Shown here piece by piece: positions 60,038-64,000 of a DNA stretch of 64,000 nt. The first letter of the stretch is position 1. Every line of letters starts with the position of its first letter. The position numbers and the translations under genes are program-made. The notes beneath the pieces are model-generated. The model was not told the origin of the DNA, made no database searches, and saw only the letters and a list, made by a program, of their open reading frames with translations. Origin of the DNA: a virus. The stretch is taken from the IMG/VR virus record IMGVR_UViG_3300031857_000082, positions 1 to 64,000 of that record; one strand, given 5' to 3'.

Positions 60038-60372
60038 TAAGCCGTTACCTCCATTTTAAATGCTGTAAATGCAAGGGTAGAAGCAGAAGAATAAACTGCT
60101 AATATATCTCCAGCATCTAATATAATTCCTTGATTAAATATGATTGATTCATATGCACTAATATTTGAATTATATACTAAATAATTTTGTTGTTCAATTG
60201 CTGCCCCGCCTGGTCTGATACCAATTCTAAATGTTGCAGCAGATGCACTTGTATTGCAAACGTTAATTGTAGGAATAACTGCTTGTGTTGAAGCAGGAAC
60301 TGTATATAAAGAAGTTAAAGTATTTGCTGCAGGTGCAGAAAAAGAAGGCGTTTTCATTGTTTCTGTAGCCAT
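60037..60372 (-). CDS. Cassette beta protein, copy 2 (111 aa)
   Basis: I start at the ATG at 60372 (TAATG with the stem gene); an upstream reading in this frame would only add the antisense-like Trp-rich leader. MATETMKTPSFSAPAANTLT, then LYTVPASTQAVI, NVCNTS and a KMEVTA ending: a clear copy of the cassette beta protein. Small beta-sandwich presumed to sit between stem and adhesin. Confidence 0.75.
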   Translation of the reverse strand: MATETMKTPSFSAPAANTLTSLYTVPASTQAVIPTINVCNTSASAATFRIGIRPGGAAIEQQNYLVYNSNISAYESIIFNQGIILDAGDILAVYSSASTLAFTAFKMEVTA

Positions 60373-60584
60373 TATGATGCTCCTATTGTCATTAGTGTGG
60401 CTGCCATTCCGCCACCACCACCAGCACCTGACACGAGTTTCCACTCAGTTCCATTATACACTTTTAATGATGGTGAATTTGGATTAGAATTGTCTGTCCA
60501 TAGTTGTCCAATTACTGGACTAGTTGGCTCGGTTGAAGAAAATGATCCACCTCTTGCTTTTGATACTTCTCTTGCTCTAGACAT
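60372..60584 (-). CDS. Short fibre-stem protein of cassette 2 (70 aa)
   Basis: SRAREVSKARGGSF helix, then SPVIGQLWTDNSNPNSPSLKVYN and GTEWKLVSGAGGGGG. It is the same plan as the 73-aa stem of cassette 4 and the C-terminal part of the longer stems. Starts one base inside the stop of adhesin 2 and ends overlapping the 111-aa gene by one base. Confidence 0.7.
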   Translation of the reverse strand: MSRAREVSKARGGSFSSTEPTSPVIGQLWTDNSNPNSPSLKVYNGTEWKLVSGAGGGGGMAATLMTIGAS

Positions 60585-61570
60585 TATGCAAATGAGGATG
60601 GAATTGTAAAAGCAAATCTTATTACAACTATTCCAGATCCCCCTCCTCCAGCAATAGTTCCGCTAATTTGACCTCCGCCACCACCAGCCCCAGTATTTGC
60701 TGTTCCAGCAGTTAATGAAGGTGTAGAACTACTTGATGCATTAGTAACCGATGTAGAATAGCCAGGAGCGTGAAACCCTCCATTACCTCCAGCACCATAA
60801 AATATATTTTGTCCAGTTATTGAAATTTGTAATCCAGGACCTCCTCCTCCAGCAGATCCTCCAGAATACCCTCCTATACCTTGTATTCCAGGTCCACCAG
60901 CACCTCCACCCCCACCAGGTGTACCGTCATTTGTTGCAGAAGATGTTCCACCATTATTTCCCTGTCCAGCAGTTCCCGCACCACCAGCATAACTATTTGT
61001 TACAGAATAATTACTGCCACCGCCGCCAGAACCTCCATTATTTCCAATATTTGTTCCACCACTTCCTCCACCAGCACCTCCACCAATTGCAGTATATGAA
61101 GAAAAAATACTATTACTTCCATTTGTTGATCTAGTTCCTCCAGCACCAACTGTAATAGAATAAGAAGATTGATTTACTAAGACGTTACTTGCTTGAATAA
61201 CTCCACCGCCACCACCGCCACCAGAATATCCACTTCCACCTTTATCTCCACCTCCACCGCCAGCAACAACTAATATGTTTGCATTTGAATTTAAAAATGG
61301 TCCAGGTGTAAAAGTTCCTGAATTTAAAAATTGTTGAAAAGCATAATATGTTCCACCAGATTGATATGTTGTATATCCAGCATTTTGAATATATGTTAAA
61401 TATCTTGAAGCACTTAATATTTGATTTTTTGGAATACCTAAGCCAGAAGCGTTTGCTAAATAATTTGATAATGCAGTATTAGTTCCTGCTTGAGAAAACA
61501 TAGTACTTAGTTCTCCAACACTAAAAGAGTTACTAGATATTCTTGATTGATTTAAACTTGAAAATCCCAC
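60584..61570 (-). CDS. Glycine-rich adhesin-like protein 2, 328 aa
   Basis: N-terminal ~95 residues include a helix SVGELSTMFSQAGTNTAL and the YLTYIQNAGYTTYQSGGTYY segment. The poly-Gly domain then runs to the RFAFTIPSSFA ending. GTG start at 61570, following the upstream stop directly. Short Thr/Ser/Asn loops between Gly runs differ from the other copies, as expected for receptor-specific loops. Third gene of cassette 1. Confidence 0.75.
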   Translation of the reverse strand: MGFSSLNQSRISSNSFSVGELSTMFSQAGTNTALSNYLANASGLGIPKNQILSASRYLTYIQNAGYTTYQSGGTYYAFQQFLNSGTFTPGPFLNSNANILVVAGGGGGDKGGSGYSGGGGGGGVIQASNVLVNQSSYSITVGAGGTRSTNGSNSIFSSYTAIGGGAGGGSGGTNIGNNGGSGGGGSNYSVTNSYAGGAGTAGQGNNGGTSSATNDGTPGGGGGAGGPGIQGIGGYSGGSAGGGGPGLQISITGQNIFYGAGGNGGFHAPGYSTSVTNASSSSTPSLTAGTANTGAGGGGGQISGTIAGGGGSGIVVIRFAFTIPSSFA

Positions 61571-61903
61571 TTATGCAGTCACCTCAGCGTAAAATCCTAC
61601 AAAGCATACGCTGGCGGTAGATGCACGAACTGATAAAATATCTCCAGCACCCATGCTCATTCCTTGATTAATCATATATGTATCATTTCCAGCAATTGTT
61701 GCATCATAGATAATATGATTTTTATCTTCTAATGCAGCACCTCCTGGTCTAAAAGCAATTCTAAATGTTGCATCAGTAGATGCTGTGTTACAAATATTTA
61801 TAGCAGAAAATATTGCTTGAGTTGCAGAAGGAACTGTATAAAGTGTTGTATAAGTATTGGCTGCTGGTTCAACCTGAACTGGTGACTTATAATTATTTGC
61901 CAT
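61571..61903 (-). CDS. Cassette beta protein, copy 1 (110 aa)
   Basis: MANNYKSPVQVEPAANTYTT, then LYTVPSATQAIF, NICNTAS and a VCFVGFYAEVTA ending. Same length and strand order as the other three. Its N-terminus is most like copy 4 (both -YKSP-Q-EPAA-T), suggesting that copies 1 and 4 are one sub-pair and 2 and 3 the other. Confidence 0.75.
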   Translation of the reverse strand: MANNYKSPVQVEPAANTYTTLYTVPSATQAIFSAINICNTASTDATFRIAFRPGGAALEDKNHIIYDATIAGNDTYMINQGMSMGAGDILSVRASTASVCFVGFYAEVTA

Positions 61904-62719
61904 TTATATACCTGCCTGAAAGAATGGGTGGAGTCCTGCTTCTGACGCTCCAGATACAGCAATCCAAGTACTTCCATTATACACTTTTAATGCAGGAGCA
62001 TTTGAATTTGTTGAGTCTATCCATAGGGTTCCAGCATTTGGAGCCGATGGAGATGCTGAAACATAAGCAATATTTGGTTCAAAATTAGCACTTGCAGTAG
62101 TTAATAAATACTTATTATCACTTTCATTCTTTGTATATACATCTGCAATTCCAAAAGATTCAAAGGCATGAATTTCTATTAAATCCCCCGAAGATGCTGG
62201 CTCAGTTAAAGCAACACTTGTTCCATTTGAAGCGGTATAGTCAATTCCTCTATTTATCAAAGTTCCATTTATATATACTTGTTCAAATCCAGGAGTATAT
62301 ATAAGATTTAAATTATTATTGTCATACCCCGAAATTGTTGAAGTAGATGCTGATAGTGTTTTAGACCATCTTAAGAATGTTTGAATGTCAAGGCCTGTGC
62401 CTACGTCTTCGTTACTGTCTACCCATAATGCACCTGGCTCAAGATCTGTTATATCTGGTTGTTCATTTTGAAATAATACAGTTCCTCCGCCACCACTAAT
62501 TTCAGCCCACTCTGTTCCGTTCCATACTAATACTTGATCAGTATCAGTTTCAAATATTAATTGGCCTTCAGTTGGTGAACCTGGGCGGGTAGAAGAAGTA
62601 CAAGTTAAAATTCCTTTTATTGATATTACTATCCAAGATTCACCATTAAAAATATAAGTAATATTAGAAGATGTTGTAAATTGCTGTCCTGCTGATGCAC
62701 TACTTGGAAAAATTGACAA
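61904..62719 (-). CDS. Fibre-stem protein of cassette 1 (271 aa)
   Basis: The longest stem: two small Trp domains at the N-terminus (ITYIFNGESWIVI, and GQLIFETDTDQVLVWNGTEW), a second QLW-like block, the LIYTPGFEQVYINGTLINRG domain with DYTASNGTSV, a VYTKNESDNKYLLTTASANF helix and the final GTLWIDSTNSNAPALKVYNG block. The start is a TTG at 62719 after AGGTG. It probably forms the trimeric stem that connects the tail to the adhesin. Confidence 0.75.
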   Translation of the reverse strand: MSIFPSSASAGQQFTTSSNITYIFNGESWIVISIKGILTCTSSTRPGSPTEGQLIFETDTDQVLVWNGTEWAEISGGGGTVLFQNEQPDITDLEPGALWVDSNEDVGTGLDIQTFLRWSKTLSASTSTISGYDNNNLNLIYTPGFEQVYINGTLINRGIDYTASNGTSVALTEPASSGDLIEIHAFESFGIADVYTKNESDNKYLLTTASANFEPNIAYVSASPSAPNAGTLWIDSTNSNAPALKVYNGSTWIAVSGASEAGLHPFFQAGI

Positions 62720-62735
62720 TTATATCACCTAGTTT

Positions 62736-62744
62736 ATTATAGCA
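62736..62744 (-). promoter_or_regulatory. Extended -10 promoter before the adhesin cassettes
   Basis: Minus strand TGC-TATAAT in the 36-base gap before the TTG at 62719, with no -35 match. It could drive the whole cassette array down to the terminator at 55371. Confidence 0.55.
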
Positions 62745-62755
62745 TTATGAAAAAA

Positions 62756-64000
62756 TTAGACTGGATATCTAATTACTATTATTCCTGAACCACCATTAAA
62801 TCCATTATGGTCATTGTTTTCTTCAACAACACCACCACCTCCACCGCCAGTGTTTGCACCACCATCAGAACCACCAGTGCGACCGTTACCATAACTTCCC
62901 TGAGCACCAGTTCCACCACCACCTAAACCACCAGGAGTTGAAGTTCCATACTGTCCACCAGAACCTCCACCACCATAATAAACACTTGTACTATCTCTAA
63001 AAGGATTTATGTGTCCAATGCCTCCAGCAACTCCACTACTTGCTGCTCCAGCACCACCACCACCTAAGCCACCACTATTATTACCAAATGTAGTTGCGTC
63101 CCCATCTGATGCATAAGTTCCAGAACCACCGCCACCGCCACCAGAAGCACCAGAAGTAGCACCGCCACCACCTGATCTTCCACCACCACCGCCACCTGCC
63201 GAAGAAACAGTTGCAAGCCCAGTACCGATAATTGTTGAAATTCCTCCTGTGCCACCTGCTCCACCAGTTGCTCCACTTCCACCGCCACCAATTGTGCAAG
63301 TAAGTATTGCATTTGGAAAAGTTTGAGATGTTCTAACTATTACACCACCAGCACCTCCACCGCCTGTACCAGAACCATTATAGCCACTTGATCGCCCACC
63401 ACCGCCACCACCTGCTACAACAAGATAATCAACTATTGCAGAATTTCCAGTTATTGTAAAGTTAGAAGTTCCAGTAAATGTGTGAGAACGAAATCCTGAA
63501 TATGTTGTAATAGTTCCACCAGTTGCAGTAAAAGGTGTTGCTGAATTAGAAATTGAAGAAGCAGCAGATACGCCATTAGCATTTGTAGCAGTTACTGTAA
63601 ATGTATAAGATGTTCCTGCAGTTAAAGATGTAACATTAATAGGAGAAGATCCTCCTGATTGACTTGATCCAGTGTTTGGTATTGCATTATATGAAGTTAT
63701 TGTTTTACCGCCAGTTCCATTACCAGTAAAAGCAACAGAAACCTTTTCAAATCCATGTGTAACTGATGTAATTGTAGGTGCTTCTGGAACAGTAGTTGCT
63801 GTAATTAAATTTGAAGGAATAGAATCTTCAGAAAATCCTACAGAGTTTGCAGAGTTAACTACAAATGTATATTGAGTGTTAGATTGAAGACCAGTTATTA
63901 CTATTGGTGACGTTGTTCCTGTTGCTGTATAAGATCCTGGAGTTGATGTTACTCTATAAGATGTCGCAACCTCTCCTTCTATTGCTGGAGTAAAAAATAC
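62756..64000 (-). CDS. Glycine-rich adhesin-like protein 1 with fibronectin type III repeats (5' end outside window)
   Basis: 414 residues visible; codon phase is set by the right edge. Two fibronectin III-like repeats occupy about 1-160, each with a proline-rich start (e.g. VPEAPTITSVTHG), a TGLQSNTQYTFVV / SLTAGTSYTFTV strand and a N-x-x-G turn. A SGFRSHTFTGTSNF strand at about 170 leads to the poly-Gly domain, which ends GGSGIIVIRYPV. It has the same adhesin module as the five downstream proteins but on a longer FN3 stalk. The start is not visible. Confidence 0.75.
   Translation of the reverse strand, partial: VFFTPAIEGEVATSYRVTSTPGSYTATGTTSPIVITGLQSNTQYTFVVNSANSVGFSEDSIPSNLITATTVPEAPTITSVTHGFEKVSVAFTGNGTGGKTITSYNAIPNTGSSQSGGSSPINVTSLTAGTSYTFTVTATNANGVSAASSISNSATPFTATGGTITTYSGFRSHTFTGTSNFTITGNSAIVDYLVVAGGGGGGRSSGYNGSGTGGGGAGGVIVRTSQTFPNAILTCTIGGGGSGATGGAGGTGGISTIIGTGLATVSSAGGGGGGRSGGGGATSGASGGGGGGSGTYASDGDATTFGNNSGGLGGGGAGAASSGVAGGIGHINPFRDSTSVYYGGGGSGGQYGTSTPGGLGGGGTGAQGSYGNGRTGGSDGGANTGGGGGGVVEENNDHNGFNGGSGIIVIRYPV

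Noticed and set aside
54567-61134. Many long plus-strand Pro-, Leu- or His-rich open frames across the adhesin region
   Set aside because: They are the antisense reading of poly-Gly codons (GGN gives CCN/NCC), have no ribosome-binding sites and mirror the minus-strand genes exactly.
54177-64000. Diversity-generating retroelement or phase-variation cassette in the adhesin array
   Set aside because: No reverse transcriptase, template repeat, invertase or inverted repeats were found; variation would have to come from ordinary recombination.
1-64000. tRNA genes, integrase, transposases or insertion sequences
   Set aside because: None recognised; genes are packed with only short gaps and no cloverleaf-like or recombinase motifs were seen.

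Overview
The window is almost certainly part of a tailed double-stranded DNA bacteriophage genome with a siphovirus-type tail: HK97-type portal, protease and capsid, tail tube, frameshifted tail assembly chaperones and a 2,609-residue tape measure. The DNA is AT-rich and very gene-dense, with many TAATG and ATGA stop/start overlaps. All but two genes lie on the minus strand, so the natural reading direction is from 64000 down to 1. A WhiB-family regulator at the left edge points to an actinobacterial host, because WhiB proteins are restricted to Actinobacteria and their phages. Several fibre and accessory proteins look like families common in aquatic phages, so a low-GC freshwater or marine actinobacterium is a reasonable guess. 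That host assignment is inference.

Layout in transcription order. (1) 64000-49538: receptor-binding region. It holds six glycine-rich adhesin-like proteins (the first runs off the window), four of them inside repeated three-gene cassettes, then a beta-sandwich protein, a collagen/beta-helix tailspike and a jelly-roll fibre with a cysteine-rich insert. (2) 49516-47604: two small genes, a holin-like protein and a glycosyltransferase. (3) A plus-strand island, 46749-47607: a small zinc-ribbon-like protein and a secreted lytic-transglycosylase-like protein. (4) 46674-44734: a monomeric class II (B12-dependent) ribonucleotide reductase. (5) 44704-17236: morphogenesis genes, namely a large LamG-like virion protein, portal, protease-scaffold, major capsid, connectors, tail tube, chaperones with a CCCAAAC -1 slip site, tape measure and tail-tip proteins. 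(6) 17196-6004: replication and recombination, namely DnaB-type helicase, DnaG-type primase, gp32-like SSB, DNA polymerase III alpha, RecA, a PD-(D/E)XK-like protein, a Cas4/RecB-like Fe-S nuclease and a RuvC-like resolvase. (7) 6001-1703: DUF1599-like protein, terminase small and large subunits and a 441-residue protein of uncertain role. (8) 1667-1: a cluster of small genes ending in whiB.

Two promoter styles can be read. Complete TTGACA/-10 promoters with 17-18 bp spacing stand before the small-gene cluster, ssb, holin and the 102-aa gene; a close match (TTGACC) precedes nrdJ and a TTGATT one precedes the plus-strand lysozyme-like gene. Many structural genes instead carry only an extended -10 element (TGnTATAAT or TGnTATACT) just upstream. 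In three cases this sits 6-7 bases before the ATG with no ribosome-binding site, which suggests leaderless mRNAs. Four G-rich hairpin terminators were found, three of them followed directly by a -10 element. No tRNA, CRISPR array, integrase, transposase or reverse transcriptase was recognised. There is no stretch over 300 bases without a gene.
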